Of a stretch of DNA of 64,000 nucleotides, positions 22,030-33,179 are shown in pieces. How positions within the stretch are numbered: position 1 is the first letter of the stretch; every line of letters begins with the position of its first letter. The stretch is from Tridacna crocea (lineage: Eukaryota > Mollusca > Bivalvia > Cardiida > Cardiidae), in NCBI GenBank assembly GCA_943736015.1, contig OX031060.1:16257501-16321500 (forward strand). The letters run 5' to 3'. A model generated the notes under the pieces. That model was given only the letters and a program-made list of their open reading frames with translations. It ran no database searches and was not told where the DNA came from. A program made the position numbers and the translations under genes.

Positions 22030-22290
22030 TTTACAGCTGTATGAAAAACATTATGAGAAAGAGGCAATTTTTTGTTGCAAGTCTTTAAAGATAAATCTAT
22101 CATTTAAACTACAGTACATTGAGTTTGTTGTTTGCAAATGCTGTCAACTTGGAAAAGTCTGGAATTTTGTTTTAACCCATTACCACATGAGAAAATTTTG
22201 GACTGGTCCAAATTGAAAGCATTTGCAGACGACAAAATAAAGGTGACTGAAAAATAGAAATTTGTTCTGGGAAAGGTAGAAAACACATTT
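22030..22290. repeat. Two family H fragments in opposite orientation
   Basis: 22030-22170 keeps TTTGTTGTTTGCAAATGCTG ('-' half). 22172-22290 keeps TTAACCCATTACC, GGACTGGTCCAAATTGAAAG and GCAGACGACAAAATAAAGGT ('+' half). They follow the receptor stop codon by about 80 bp and may lie in its 3' UTR. Confidence 0.55.
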
Positions 22291-22489
22291 TATCAACTGC
22301 ATTGTGTTTCTGGCCTTTATCGAACCTTTAACACTTGTAAATTTATGTACTGGTATACATGAGGTGCAAACATATAACTACTGAAGTGCTTCTATAGTCC
22401 GTAAGTTGGTAGAAGTTGTCAACATCACTGTAATGTACAACTTTTCACTTTCATTCCCTGTTTTATGACTGCTCTCAAAATATTGCATA

Positions 22490-22744
22490 ATGAAGAAATT
22501 AATCAAGATTTATTGAAGATTGATTGAAATTCTATCAGACCAGTGTTTTCTTAGAGTTTACACAAGAGAATGATGACAGTCATGGTCATTTTTTAGAGAA
22601 ATAATGACTGTGTTTCCCAGTACCTGGGTGGGTATATTCAGAATTGAATTCTTCAATTCAGAGGTGGGCGTGTAAACTTGAAGAAAACACTGGTCTGATA
22701 GAATTCCAATCAATCTTCAATAAATCTCAATTAATTTCTTCATT
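22490..22744. mobile_element. 255-bp DNA element with about 63-bp terminal inverted repeats
   Basis: Left arm AATGAAGAAATTAATCAAGA...GACCAGTGTTTTCTT pairs with right arm AAGAAAACACTGGTCTGATA...TTAATTTCTTCATT. A piece resembling the arm (CACTTGGTCTGATAGAAT) occurs at about 26373. No coding capacity. Confidence 0.75.
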
Positions 22745-22952
22745 CTATTAGACCAAGTGTATTGCTAATAACATGGGAAATAGTGTACTACCAATATAAA
22801 AAAAATATATGATATAAAAAGTGTAACATGCCCATAGCTTCAAGGTACATGCAGTTTCGATAGAAAGTATGCACCTAGTCTGTGTTAGGGAGTTGTAATA
22901 TACATGTAGTTTTACCATACTGCCTCTCTCCAATGATTTGACTGTAGTATTT

Positions 22953-24018
22953 CTAGCTCATCTGAGCACAACATGCTCAAGGGGAGCTTTTAGGATCACC
23001 CATCGTCCATCGTGCAATGTCCGTCATCAATATTTCTTTAAACATCAACTTCTCCTAAACCGCCAGGCCAATTTGGACCAAACTTGGCTGGAATGTTCCT
23101 TGGGAGGTTTTCTTTAAAAAGTGTTCTCCGAATTTGATTCCGTCAAAAACTCTGATTGCCATGGCAACCAAGTGGAATTTTCTAAGAAATTCTTTTTCTC
23201 TGAAACTGCAAGCCAGATTTTAAAATAATTTCACAGAGATGTTCCTTGGGTCACCCTTTTCAAAAGCTGTTGGCGAAATTTCGATCCGTCAAGAAACATG
23301 GCTCTGGTGAATAGGGGCTTCTTGCACTGTACAGAAATGAAGGAATTCTTAAAAATTCTTCTTCTCTGAAACCACTGGTCAGATTTTGAAATAATTTCAC
23401 AGAGATATTCCTTAGGTGACCCTTTGTGAAATTTTGATTCATCAAGAAACATGGCTCTTGTGAATGGGGGCTACTTGCACTATATGGAAATGAAGAAATT
23501 CTTTAAAATTCTTCTTCTCTGAAACCCGTGGTCAGATTTTGAAATGATTCCACAGAGATGCTCCTTGGGTGACCCTTTTCAAAACTTGTTTGTGAAATTT
23601 TGATCCGTCAAGAAACATGGCTCTGGTGAATGGGGGCTACTTGCACTATACAGACATGAAGAAATTCTTAAAAATTCTTCTTCTCTGAAACGGCTGGTTA
23701 GATTTTAAAATTTCACAGAAATGTTCCTTGAATGACCCTTTTCAAAACCTGTTCGTGAAATTTTGATAGGTCAAGAAACATGGCTCTGGTGAAAGGGGGC
23801 TACTTGCACTGTAAGGAAATTAAGAAACTCCTAAAAATTCTTTTCTGAAACTGCTGGTCAGATTTTGAAAGGACTTTACAGGTGACCTTTTGAAAATTGG
23901 TTGGCAAAATAATGATTTTGTTTCCATTGTTTCAATACCTTGAAGAAAAAAAAGAATGGCTCATAGTCATCTCAAAAATTCAGGTGAGCAATCCAGGGCC
24001 ATCTTGGCCCACTTGTTT
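22953..24018 (+). repeat. T166 tandem-core element, copy 2, both ends present
   Basis: Left end AGCTCATCTGAGCACAACAT, then GGGGAGCTTTTAGGATCACC. Diverged units follow ('CTCTGAAAC' at about 23198, 23364, 23517 and 23683). The right end is CAGGTGAGCAATCCAGGGCC with the hairpin GGGCCATCTTGGCCC. It interrupts a retroelement gag remnant on its right side. Confidence 0.7.
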
Positions 24019-24540
24019 GAAAGTCTCTGCTGTGCTCCATCCTACACCTGAAGGATATCTCCAATTAGTAACCCTGCATTTCTGGCTTTGGAAGTTGAAT
24101 CTGCTCTACAACTATGAGGTCTGAAATAATTAGTCAATTCCAGACTGTGGGTAATAAATGTTGAACCCTTCAACAAACTATCATCAATGTATGGTGTATT
24201 GAAATCTTCAAACTTTCTTAAAGTTGCATAAACAGGCTTGAGTAGCTTTGTTGCAATGGTAGATACCATTAGCCAGAATTTTGAAGATTCTTTGAATAAT
24301 TGTGAAAACTTTGATTGATGACCCTTTTTCATGACATCCAAAGCCGGAAGGATTGGCACCATAGAATGCTTCAAAAACTTTTGTATTGATTGTAAAGCTA
24401 TGTCACTTTTCCTTTTATCTTTCAATGTAGTCCATAATTCCCTATTTACAACCTTGGACAATTTTCAGGCACCAGATATCATTCCTCGAGTTCCTATTAC
24501 TGATCATCGTGCATACTTTGATCGATCGCCCTGTCAACCA
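24019..24540 (-). pseudogene. Retroelement gag-like remnant, downstream part
   Basis: The minus strand is open for 139 codons (24042-24461). The 'ELWTTLKDKRKSDIALQSIQ' pattern (W..L....R..D..LQ..Q) resembles capsid-like N-terminal regions of invertebrate DIRS/gypsy-type retroelement proteins as I remember them. A TGA lies just upstream of the open stretch and a TAG at its end. Flanked by tandem-core elements on both sides. The upstream part is probably 25736-26117. Confidence 0.4.
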
Positions 24541-24559
24541 ATTTAGATAAAATTTTGTC

Positions 24560-25732
24560 GATTTTAGGTCCCCATTTCAATTTGTCCCAGCCCCGGGGGG
24601 TCACAAGTTTTACATGGGCTTATATAGGGAGAACTTTGAAATTCCTCTTCTACCTAGCCATAGGGCCTAGGGCTACCAAATTTGGCATGTGGCTTTATCT
24701 AGTGGACCTCTACCAAGAGTGTCCAAATTATAGCCCTGGGGTCAAAATTGGCCCCGTCCCGGGGGTATCAAGTTTTACATAGGCTTATATAGGGAGAACT
24801 TTAAAATTCTACTTTGACCTAGCCATTGGGCATAATGCTACCAAATTTGTCGTGTAGCTTTATCTAGTGGGCCTCTACCAAGGGTGTCCAAATTATAGCC
24901 CTGGGGTCAAATTTGGCCCAGAGCCGGGGCTCACAAGTTTTACATGGGCTTATATAGGGAAACTTTAATAATCTACTCGTACATAGCCATAAGGCCTAGG
25001 GCTACCAAATTTTGCGTGTAGCTTTATCTTATGAGCCTCTACCAAGAGGGCCCAAATTTTAATTTTGGGGGTCAAGTTTGACCCCACCCCAGGGGTCACA
25101 AGTTTTACATTGGCTTTTATAGTGAAAACTTGATAAACCTGTCTCATGGGTCACATATTTTAGAGGGCCTTTTATTGAGCAAACTTGTTTTACAGGGCTT
25201 TTTATTGGGCAAGATTAAAAAATCTTCTTGTTTATAAACACACATTCTAGTTTCATAGTGTAGGTCTGGGGTCAAAATTGCCTCCATTCAGGGATCACAA
25301 GTTTAACATGGGCTTCAAAATATAGTCACTTCAATTTAAACATTAATCAAGGGAAATAACTCTTTTTTTGAAAGATAAAGTTTGGTACTATTTACCTCCC
25401 TTGATTATCAAACTGCTTTGATACATGATTGGTGCTAGACAATAAGTTTTTTGATAGAAAATATTCTGTTTTCAAGGAGTGTGATTCATTTTGATGCTAA
25501 TAGTTATGCTCACATGAGGTGAATAATAAATTCAGAGTAAGGTTTCTATCATTCAGCTTATTTTTCCAAAGATTTTACCTTTCATGCCAATGAATTAATC
25601 TACTTGTATTGCCTGACAGTGTTTATTGTTTTTGAAGGCCCTCTTTTTCATGGTCATGAACACTTCAATTTGTGTGGTAAAGGGTTAAAAAGCCAGTGGA
25701 GCGATACAGGGCCATCATGGCCCTCTTGTTTT
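24560..25732 (+). repeat. T165 tandem-core element, copy 3 (left end missing)
   Basis: 'ACATGGGCTTATATAGGG' recurs at 24612, 24777, 24942 and 25107, exactly 165 bp apart. Right end CCAGTGGAGCGATACAGGGC, then hairpin GGGCCATCATGGCCC and TCTTGTTT. A family H fragment (25612-25687, ending GTGGTAAAGGGTTAA) lies just before the right end. The element separates the two halves of the gag-like remnant. Confidence 0.7.
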
Positions 25733-25735
25733 CCC

Positions 25736-26117
25736 TCTTCTTAAACTGTCGATGCATTTTCGTGACATATAAAAACAACATTGACATCATATCATTTTGT
25801 TGTTTCTCAAAGTTTTGTTTATTAGCCTCCATTTTAGAGATTTTTTCCCACAATTCACTATTTCCAGGTAATTCCCCTTTCACAGAATGAGCTTGATTTT
25901 GTGTTTCCTGGGCGGCTTGAGTCACTACCGTTCCCTGTGGATTTCCCACAGTGATAGCAGGTCCTGATGTTGAGGCTAGGAGATTTTGCCCAAAATTATC
26001 CCATTTCCTCTTTTCTGGATTTCCCTAAGTTTCACTGGCTTTCCAAGCCTTAATCCAAGCCATTTCAGTTCTTTTCAGCACTCATTGCATGAAAGAACTT
26101 TCATTCTTATCAGCCAT
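25736..26117 (-). pseudogene. Retroelement gag-like remnant, upstream part
   Basis: Reads from a candidate ATG at 26117 (MADKNESS...) with in-frame stops after about 11 and 30 codons. It then opens through NPQGTVVTQAAQETQNQ and a Lys/Glu-rich, coiled-coil-like segment (WEKISKMEANKQNFEKQQND) to the T165 insertion point. Same strand and order as 24019-24540, so both are probably one decayed reading frame. Confidence 0.35.
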
Positions 26118-26589
26118 TTTGGCTGTCTGTCTTTGTTCAACTGTCCAAATAAAGAACTCTGTAGAAAATAACGAATACTTTGAAAATCCCGAAGAGACTG
26201 TTATATCAGTTGGACTTTCGCACAATATATGACGTAAAATAATACATTCTATAATTGAAATTTCCTCCTTAAGATTTTAATAATCGGATCTTGTAAATTC
26301 TCCAAGACTTGACCAATTCCAATCACGTGACCATAATGACCAAACATCGTTTTCTGATGGAAACCTGAGAAACACTTGGTCTGATAGAATAGAACGTTTA
26401 CTTTTAACATGCAATTTGTATTATTCCTTTTCCAATAATATTTTCCATCTTGTTGAAAATCTATACTTTCCTACCAGTGCTTGTCTTTCTTGTACATAGT
26501 TGAAATATTTTTTTGTAAACTATATTCTTTACCAAAAAATTATGCGTTTTAATGACCCTAAAAATATAGGAGTTTTACGCAATAGCCTA

Positions 26590-26808
26590 GGTCATATCAC
26601 AGTAATTACCCTACACATGTGTTTCGTGACTTTCTCACACCAGTTATTGCAACTCCCTCTCCAAACCACTGGTTACTTTTCTCGCATCAGAAGAGAGAGG
26701 CAAAAAATATCACCCAAAATTAAGTTTAGCTCAGCTGGCTATTGAACCGGCAACCACCAGGCCACCAGTCAGATACACTAATCACTGAGCTGTATAGTGG
26801 GGCAACCC
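26590..26808 (-). repeat. tRNA-derived SINE, copy A
   Basis: On the minus strand, an A-box-like TACAGCTCAGTGATTAG and a B-box-like GGTTGCCGGTTCAATAGCC are followed by GCGAGAAAAGTAACCAGTGG and GTGTGAGAAAGTCACGAAAC. The body matches the SINE at 30921-31184 in the same order. The tail is truncated. Confidence 0.65.
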
Positions 26809-26960
26809 AGAAAAAGAAGGTTTTTAAAAACTTTCTGCAAGTAACCAGCATTTTGCCCTTTCCACAATGTATTATAATGTTTCAAAGATATAAGTCACTT
26901 AGTGTCAGTGAGTTTGGTTGAATTTAGTCTAGTCTGAAACAGTTTCATGTTTTTAAAGGG

Positions 26961-27157
26961 TTAATCCTTTACCAAACAATCTCTGGTTTTTACACCCTTT
27001 AGAAAGAAGCCTTCTGGTAATCGGCATTTTCTCCTTTTACCACAATGTGTTCTATTCTTCTAAAGTAAGTTCAATTTTTGAGTCGGGTTTATTTTGTTGA
27101 CTGAAAATGCTATCAGTTTTGACAAGTCTACAATTTTGTCTTTTGGTAAACAGTTAA
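26961..27157 (-). repeat. Family H MITE, left palindrome arm deleted
   Basis: TTAATCCTTTACCAAACAAT to GGTAAACAGTTAA. The sequence jumps from GAAGCCTTC to TGGTAATCGGC, removing one arm. Confidence 0.65.
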
Positions 27158-27974
27158 GAAGATTGTTTATGTGTGTGACTGTAAGCTTTGCAAATTTCTT
27201 GCAAGTGATACAAATATATTTTTTAAGAGTGTTTGTTCATATGTGTGACCATAAGCTTTGCCAATTTCTTGCCAGTGATACAAATGTATTAAAGATTTTA
27301 GTCGCTTTTATGGAGAGTCAAAGTTATGACTGAACAAAGCTGTGATAAAGGAACAGGTTCTAGGTTACACAAGAGGAAAAGCAGAAGCTCAAATAAGTGA
27401 GGATATTTAAATCTCTTCACTAAAGCCAACGTTGTAAATGATACTGATTAAACTTGTCTTGCCTATAATCTGGAATTTCAAATTATGATAGAATTAAAGT
27501 TGTACATGTATATGTTTTAACTTTTAGTTATTGATGCAAGATATTCAGAATTTTCAAAGATAATGATGAACAAAACTTTCCTTTGAAAAGAGGCATTGTG
27601 AAGAACATCCTTGTGCAAAGGACAGTTTTTGTCTTTGATTACCTAATACAGTTACTACACCCACATATAAATTATTTTGAGGTTCTAAAAACATCAAGTT
27701 TTAACACCGGGACTGAATGTCTTATTGCATGCAAGCCTGACCATACTGTTATATGAGGATTGCCCCAAATCTTTGTGACAATTTTATTCACAAAAGAAAG
27801 GGAAACAAGACAAATACCACAAAAACTATGCACATCTTGGAGCATGTGAAGCATCAATAACATTAGTGTTAAGGTTATGCGCCATTTTTAAAATATTCTC
27901 CATCAAATTGATGGCAAAAGTCCGTAGACAAATTCATGGCAATGTCCCCAGACAAAAAACAAACAAACAAAAAA
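27158..27974. other. No gene seen
   Basis: Contains a local tandem duplication at about 27165-27290 (GTGTGTGAC.GTAAGCTTTGC and TGATACAAATRTATT repeated). No supported reading frame. Confidence 0.4.
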
Positions 27975-30259
27975 AACAAGAGGGCCATAATGGCCCTGGA
28001 GTTGTTGAGGCTTTCAGCCAAAGATACTGCATTTCCAATCCCTCCTGAGGTGTTATGACAAACAGTTTAACAAGCTTTTATAAGTTTTAAACTCAAAATT
28101 TGGCCTGTAGCTTGAACGCAGGCTTTTTTAAGAATCCGTCTCACTGACCTCCTTTTATGTGACCCATTTCCAATCTTATCTTAATAATCATTGGTTAAAA
28201 TAATCTGACTAATTTCGACAAGAATTGGACAGAAAAAAGAATATATAGTTATATACAATATTTTTTTCAAAAAATTGACCTAGTGACCAAGTTTTTTACC
28301 CAGTATAACCCACTCCCAATCTCATGGAAGATTTCATCTAGCCCAGTATTCTGACCAAGTTTTATGAATATTGGATTGAAAATGTGGCCTCTAGAGCCTA
28401 TAAATTTTTTTTTTGAAATTTAACCCAGTGACCTAATTTTTGACCCAAATGATCCATTTTCAAACACGTTTGAAATATCTTCAAGGCAAACATTCAGATA
28501 TCACCAAAGCAAACATTTTGACCAATTCCCAAGAGTACTAGACTGAAAATGTGGCCTCTAGAGCAAACACGATGTTGTTCCAAGATTTGACCTAGAGACC
28601 TAGTTTTTTACCAAATATGAACTGTTTTCAAACTTGTCCAAGATATCAAGCCAAATATTCTCACCAAGATTCATGAGTTTTGGATTGAAAATGTGGCCTC
28701 TAAAGCATACACAAGTTTTTTTATTTTTAAATTTTATGCAATGTCCTATTTTTTTACCCAAACTTACCCATTTTTTTACCCCATCGTAGATAATATCAAG
28801 CCAAATATTCTAATCAAATTTCAAGTATATAAGACGGAAAATATGGCCCCTAAGTTGTACACACGTTGGGTTAAAAACTAGGTCACTAGGTCAAATCTTC
28901 CCCGTGGGGTCCCGGGGTTTTTTTACTTTATAGAATAGGACCTCGGCCTTTCTCTATGGCATGTCGTAGAAGGCGACTAAAATTAGAGACAAACGGCTGC
29001 TTTCCTCGTAATTCGTAGGATTGCAGCAGGCTGGGTAGTTCTTATTCCAAATCCTATATTTTTTTTCTTGATGTAAATAGGGTTTGGAATGGGAATCAGT
29101 TGGCCTGTGGGACCCCGTGTGGTTTAATCGGGGGTATAAGAATAAACCACTGCAGTCCCGCGATCGTCACATCTGCCATTTCATCTGGCGGAACAAAAGT
29201 GACAGCATGCATGTCGTAAAAGGCGACAAAAGGGGCATCATTTTGTGTTTCATCCATTCCTCATTTATCATGTTTGTCTTATGTTGTTGCACATGTATGT
29301 TATTTTCACCTCGCATTATTGTTTACTAAGTAAGTGCGCCCAATATGACCTAAGTTGTCGACGGGCCATAAAACACTATTCATTTATTCATTCATTAGGT
29401 CAAATCTTAGAAAAACCTTGTGTACACTCTAGAGGCCATATTTTCAGTCTGATACTCATGAAAATTGGTCAGAATGTTTGCCTCGATGATATCTCAAACG
29501 AGTTTGAAAATGGGTCATGTCGGGTCAAAAACTAGGTCACTTGGTCAAATCTTAGAAAAACCTTGTGTACACTCAAAAAACTATGTTACAAGGTCAAATT
29601 TTAGAAAAACCTTCCATATGCTCTGGAAGACACATTTTCAGTCCAAAACTCTTGAAAATTGGTCAGAATGTTTGCCTTGATAATATCTTGGATGAGTTTG
29701 AAGATGGGTCATGTTGGGTCAAAAACTAGGTCACTAGGTCAAATGTTATAAAAACCTTGTATGTGCTCTGGTGGACACATTTTCAGTCTGATACTCCTGA
29801 AACTTGTCAACAATAATACATGTATTTGTCTTGGTAATACCTTGAACAAGCTTGAAAGTGGGTCATGTGGAGTCAAAAACTAGGTCACTGGGTCAAATAT
29901 TAGGAAAATCCTGTGTACACTCTAGAGGCCACATTTTCTGCCTGATACTCTTCAAACTTGGTCAGAATGTTTGTTCTGGTGATGTCTCAAAAGAGTTTGA
30001 TAATGGGTAATTGTCGGGTCCAAAACTAGGTCACTTGGTCAGATCTTAGAAAAACCTTTTGTAAGCTGAAGAGGCCACATTTTCAGTCCAATACTAATGA
30101 AACCTGGTCAGAATGTTTGTCTTATTGATATCTCAAAAGTGTTTGATAATGGGTAATGTCTGATGAAAAACTAGGTCACTGGGAAACTAGATTGAAATTG
30201 TTCATGTTTGGTCAATAGACTCAGGTGAGCGATTTCAGGGCCATCATGGCCCTCTTGTT
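27975..30259. repeat. T148 tandem-core element array
   Basis: Both ends carry the same motif in inverted orientation: AACAAGAGGGCCATAATGG at left and CCATCATGGCCCTCTTGTTT at right. Internal units of about 146-150 bp contain GGTCAGAATGTTTG, AAAACTAGGTCAC and GAGGCCACATTTTCAGT. The left part reads in the complementary orientation (GACCTAGTGACCAAGTTTTT), so two copies probably meet head to head. A retroposon sits at 28900-29395. Confidence 0.65.
28900..29395 (+). mobile_element. Retroposon (SINE-like, 496 bp) with (ATTC)n tail
   Basis: Flanked by a perfect 13-bp target duplication TAGGTCAAATCTT at 28887-28899 and 29396-29408, the host being the T148 repeat. Starts CCCCGTGGGGTCCCGGGG and ends GGCCATAAAAC followed by a TTCATT-type microsatellite. 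GCATGTCGTARAAGGCGACW occurs twice inside (about 28964 and 29209). No reading frame of note. Confidence 0.7.
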
Positions 30260-31400
30260 TATTATTGGTATGTACCAAACCTGTTTGAAGTTTGTTAACC
30301 CACCTGAGAACTACATGTTCATTGAGTTCAAAATTGGGTTTTCTTGGGTCATAAACTAAGACACTAGGTCAAATTTAAGAAATACCTCGTGGGCTCTATA
30401 GAGGCCACATTTATTGCTCAAATGTCTCCTGAAATTTGGTCAGAATGTTTTTCTTTATAAACTCACAGGTGAGTGTGGATTTGGGTCACATGGGATCATA
30501 AACTATGTCACGGTCAAAATAATAAATACCTTGCTGGCATTCTTGAGGCTACAGCTTTTGCTCAATTGAATTGAAAATTGGTCAGAATGTTTTTCCTTGA
30601 TAAAATCTCTCAAGAGTCTGAAATTGAGTCACCTGGGATAATAAACATGAAATTTGGTCAGAATGTTTGTATTTATGAAATCTTAGATGAGTTTGGATTT
30701 TGGTAACGTCTTATCATAAACTAGGTCACCATATTAAATTCAAGAAATATCCTATGGGCACTCTAAAGGCCAGATTTCTTGCTCAATTGACTTGAAAATT
30801 GGTCAGGGTAGAATGTTTGTCTTCATAAAATCTCATAAAATTTGCATAAACTGAGATTATAATCTAAGTCGCTAGATCAAATTAAAGAGATACCCAGTGG
30901 GTGCTTTAGAGGCCATATTTGCTTGCCCGGGTGGCTCAGTGGTGAGCGAGTCAGACTCATGACCTGGTGGTTGTGAGGTCGATACCCGGTTAAGGTGAAC
31001 TTTCTTTCCTTGTCTTTTCGCCTCTCACCTCTGCTGAAGCATGTGAGAAAAGTAGTCGGTGGCTTTGGAAAGAAAGTAGTGTAAGTACCGGCGTGAGAAA
31101 GCCAGGAAACACATTTGCGTCACCATCTGCCAAGATATGACCTTAGCTGTTAAAGTGGCGTTAAACCCCAATACAACCAACAAACTTTAGAGGCCACATT
31201 TATTGTTCAATTGATTTAATAAATCAGTTATAATGTTTCACTTGATGAAGTCCAAGATGAGTTCAAAACTGGGTCACCTGGGGGTCACGATTTAGGTCAC
31301 TAGGTCATATTAAAGAAATACATGAAGGGTACTGCAGAGGCCACACTTCTTGCTGAATACCATCATAATATTAAAGCTTTCTGTTATACGTATTGAGGCA
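30260..31400 (+). repeat. Degenerate T148-type units
   Basis: Diverged repeats with GAGGCCACATTTATTGCTCA and GGTCAGAATGTTT blocks, older than the adjacent array. Interrupted by a SINE. Confidence 0.5.
30921..31184 (+). mobile_element. tRNA-derived SINE, copy B, with target duplications
   Basis: Flanked by CTTTAGAGGCCATATTT (30904-30920) and CTTTAGAGGCCACATTT (31185-31201), one mismatch. The tRNA-like head has an A box TGGCTCAGTGGTGAGCG and a B box GTGAGGTCGATACCCGG. The tail is AAAGTGGCGTTAAACCCC plus an AACAA-rich end. The GTGGCGTTAAAC tail is common in molluscan SINEs. Confidence 0.8.
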
Positions 31401-31426
31401 CCAGGCTCAAAATTTCAGACGTCTGA

Positions 31427-31632
31427 TTAATGCATTACCACACAATCCCTACTTTTGATGACCCCAAGAAAGAAGCCATTAGAAAACGTTGTGGTTACCA
31501 GCATTTTCCCTTTTCCCACAATGTTCTACCTTTCACAAAACGAATTTTAAATTTTCATTTACTTTTATTTTGTTGTCTCCAAATGCTTTCGATTTGGACA
31601 GACCTAAAATTTTGTTGTTTGGTAATGTGTTA
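31427..31632 (-). repeat. Family H MITE, left arm shortened
   Basis: TTAATGCATTACCACACAAT to GGTAATGTGTTA. The palindrome lacks most of its left arm (AAAACGTTGTGGTTACCAGC). Confidence 0.7.
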
Positions 31633-31659
31633 TTTCTCCCCCATGTGACAATATTAGGC

Positions 31660-32130
31660 TGGGGAATTGGAAACTTGTTCAGTTTTGTGGTGAATTGTTT
31701 CCAATTCCCTTTCCACCTGACCATACAATGAGTTTATTTTACTGCAAAGTTTTACCGTTCCAACGTTTGTTAAGAGATTTTTTTTTTGGTTTAAAAAATT
31801 GAGTATGCTGACGAATTAAAATTTCTGATGAGTGCCCCATTTCAATGAAAACTGACGCCACTGGGAACTGTGGTAACTGAAACCTTCGTAAAATGTGCTG
31901 AAACGTGCAACTTAATCTTGATGTTAATCTTGATCGACACCGCCATTTGGATGTGTTGATAGTGTAGTCACGCATAGAGGTTCCCCTTTTGTGTCGGTTT
32001 TGCCAGTGTACATTATTAGTTGTACAGTCAGGTGGCAGGGGACTTGGAAACTTGTTCACGGCTGTGGTTAATCATGTCGCCCCGAGACGAACTTATTATA
32101 CTGAAAAGTTTTACCCTTGCAAAGCGTGTT
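31660..32130 (+). repeat. Two about 100-bp direct repeats
   Basis: GGGAATTGGAAACTTGTTCA (about 31665) and GGGACTTGGAAACTTGTTCA (about 32038) are each followed by TTATTWTACTG.AAAGTTTTACC. The second copy runs into the right end of a family H copy (32133-32183). Confidence 0.55.
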
Positions 32131-32179
32131 AAGGCTTCTTTCTCAGGGGCGTCAAAAGTAGGGATTGTGTGGTAATGGG

Positions 32180-32423
32180 TTAACTCTTTACCAAACAACA
32201 AAATTTTAGACTGGTCCAAATTGAAAGCACTTGCAGACGACAAATTAAACATAAGTTAAAAAAAAGAAATTTGTTTCCACTGGAGTATTAAACATTTTGG
32301 AAAAAGGAGAAAAGGCTGGTTACAAAAAAATAAATTTCTGTTTTTGAGTAAGGTTTATATTGTCGTCTGCAATTGCTTTCAATTTTGACCTGTCTAAAAT
32401 GTTATCCTTTGGGGAAGAGTTAA
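32180..32423 (+). repeat. Family H MITE composed of two 5' halves
   Basis: Begins TTAACTCTTTACCAAACAAC and ends GGGGAAGAGTTAA. Both ends derive from the element's 'CAGACGAC' half, in inverted orientation, and the right palindrome arm is lost. Confidence 0.6.
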
Positions 32424-32430
32424 GCAATAA

Positions 32431-32592
32431 TCTTCATTCTATCGTGGTTTATTGTTCAATAGAGCACAGTTGTGAGTTATGGGGCACAATAAATAATCCA
32501 CAAGGGTGATAGCCTGACAGATTTATTTATTGTGGCTCATAACTCACAACATGGTTTATTGTACGATAAACCAAGATGGAAAGAATATTATT
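32431..32592. repeat. Foldback element, copy 1 (ATCGTGGTTTATTG type)
   Basis: CACAATAAATAATCCACAAG pairs with TTTATTTATTGTGGCTC around a central loop. Same family as 60003-60162, including similar flanking sequence. Confidence 0.7.
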
Positions 32593-32667
32593 TCAATTCT
32601 AACATGATCATCTGTTATTGACAGGAAAACAACTACATACTTAGAGTAAAAACGTGGATGCAGATTA

Positions 32668-32816
32668 CATTTCATTGAAAATTATCGATAGGCTAGAAAA
32701 CACTGTTGGAAAAGGAGAAATTGCTCGTTAAGAGCAATTTCTCTTTTTCTCACAGTGTTTTATAAAGACTTGTACAGCAGATACGTAAAAACCAGGGCTT
32801 GTTTGGGAAAGAGGTA
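32668..32816 (+). repeat. Family H MITE, partial, diverged palindrome
   Basis: Arms AAACACTGTTGGAAAAGGAG / CTTTTTCTCACAGTGTTT and GAAATTGCTC / GAGCAATTTC differ from consensus on both sides yet match each other. Ends CAGGGCTTGTTTGGGAAAG. Confidence 0.65.
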
Positions 32817-33179
32817 AAGTTGCCCATCTACTTGTTATTGCCAAATTTAGAAAAATCGGCTTCAATCAACAAAATTAGCAGTTATATCTATGGCCTCAAA
32901 GTATGAAAAGAAGTTTCAGTTTTGTTATCTGAAATGAATCTTGGTCTGGAGGAAATTAAGTTGGGTCAAAATTGTAAACAACTGGGGATTGTATCACTAG
33001 AATCATTTAAATACCTCCATCAAAAAATAGGAAACTAGAAACAATGGTAATGGCACACTTGTATATTTGTACGAGGGCCGACCATTTAGTTGTGTCACTA
33101 ATTGGTTTCCATACCACATGACCATAATTATGTATCACACGGAAATAATACTGAACTGTATAGATCTTGATCATCTACT

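Noticed and set aside
30921..31000. Functional tRNA gene
   Set aside because: A and B boxes are present, but there is no complete cloverleaf acceptor pairing and the sequence continues into a SINE body and tail.
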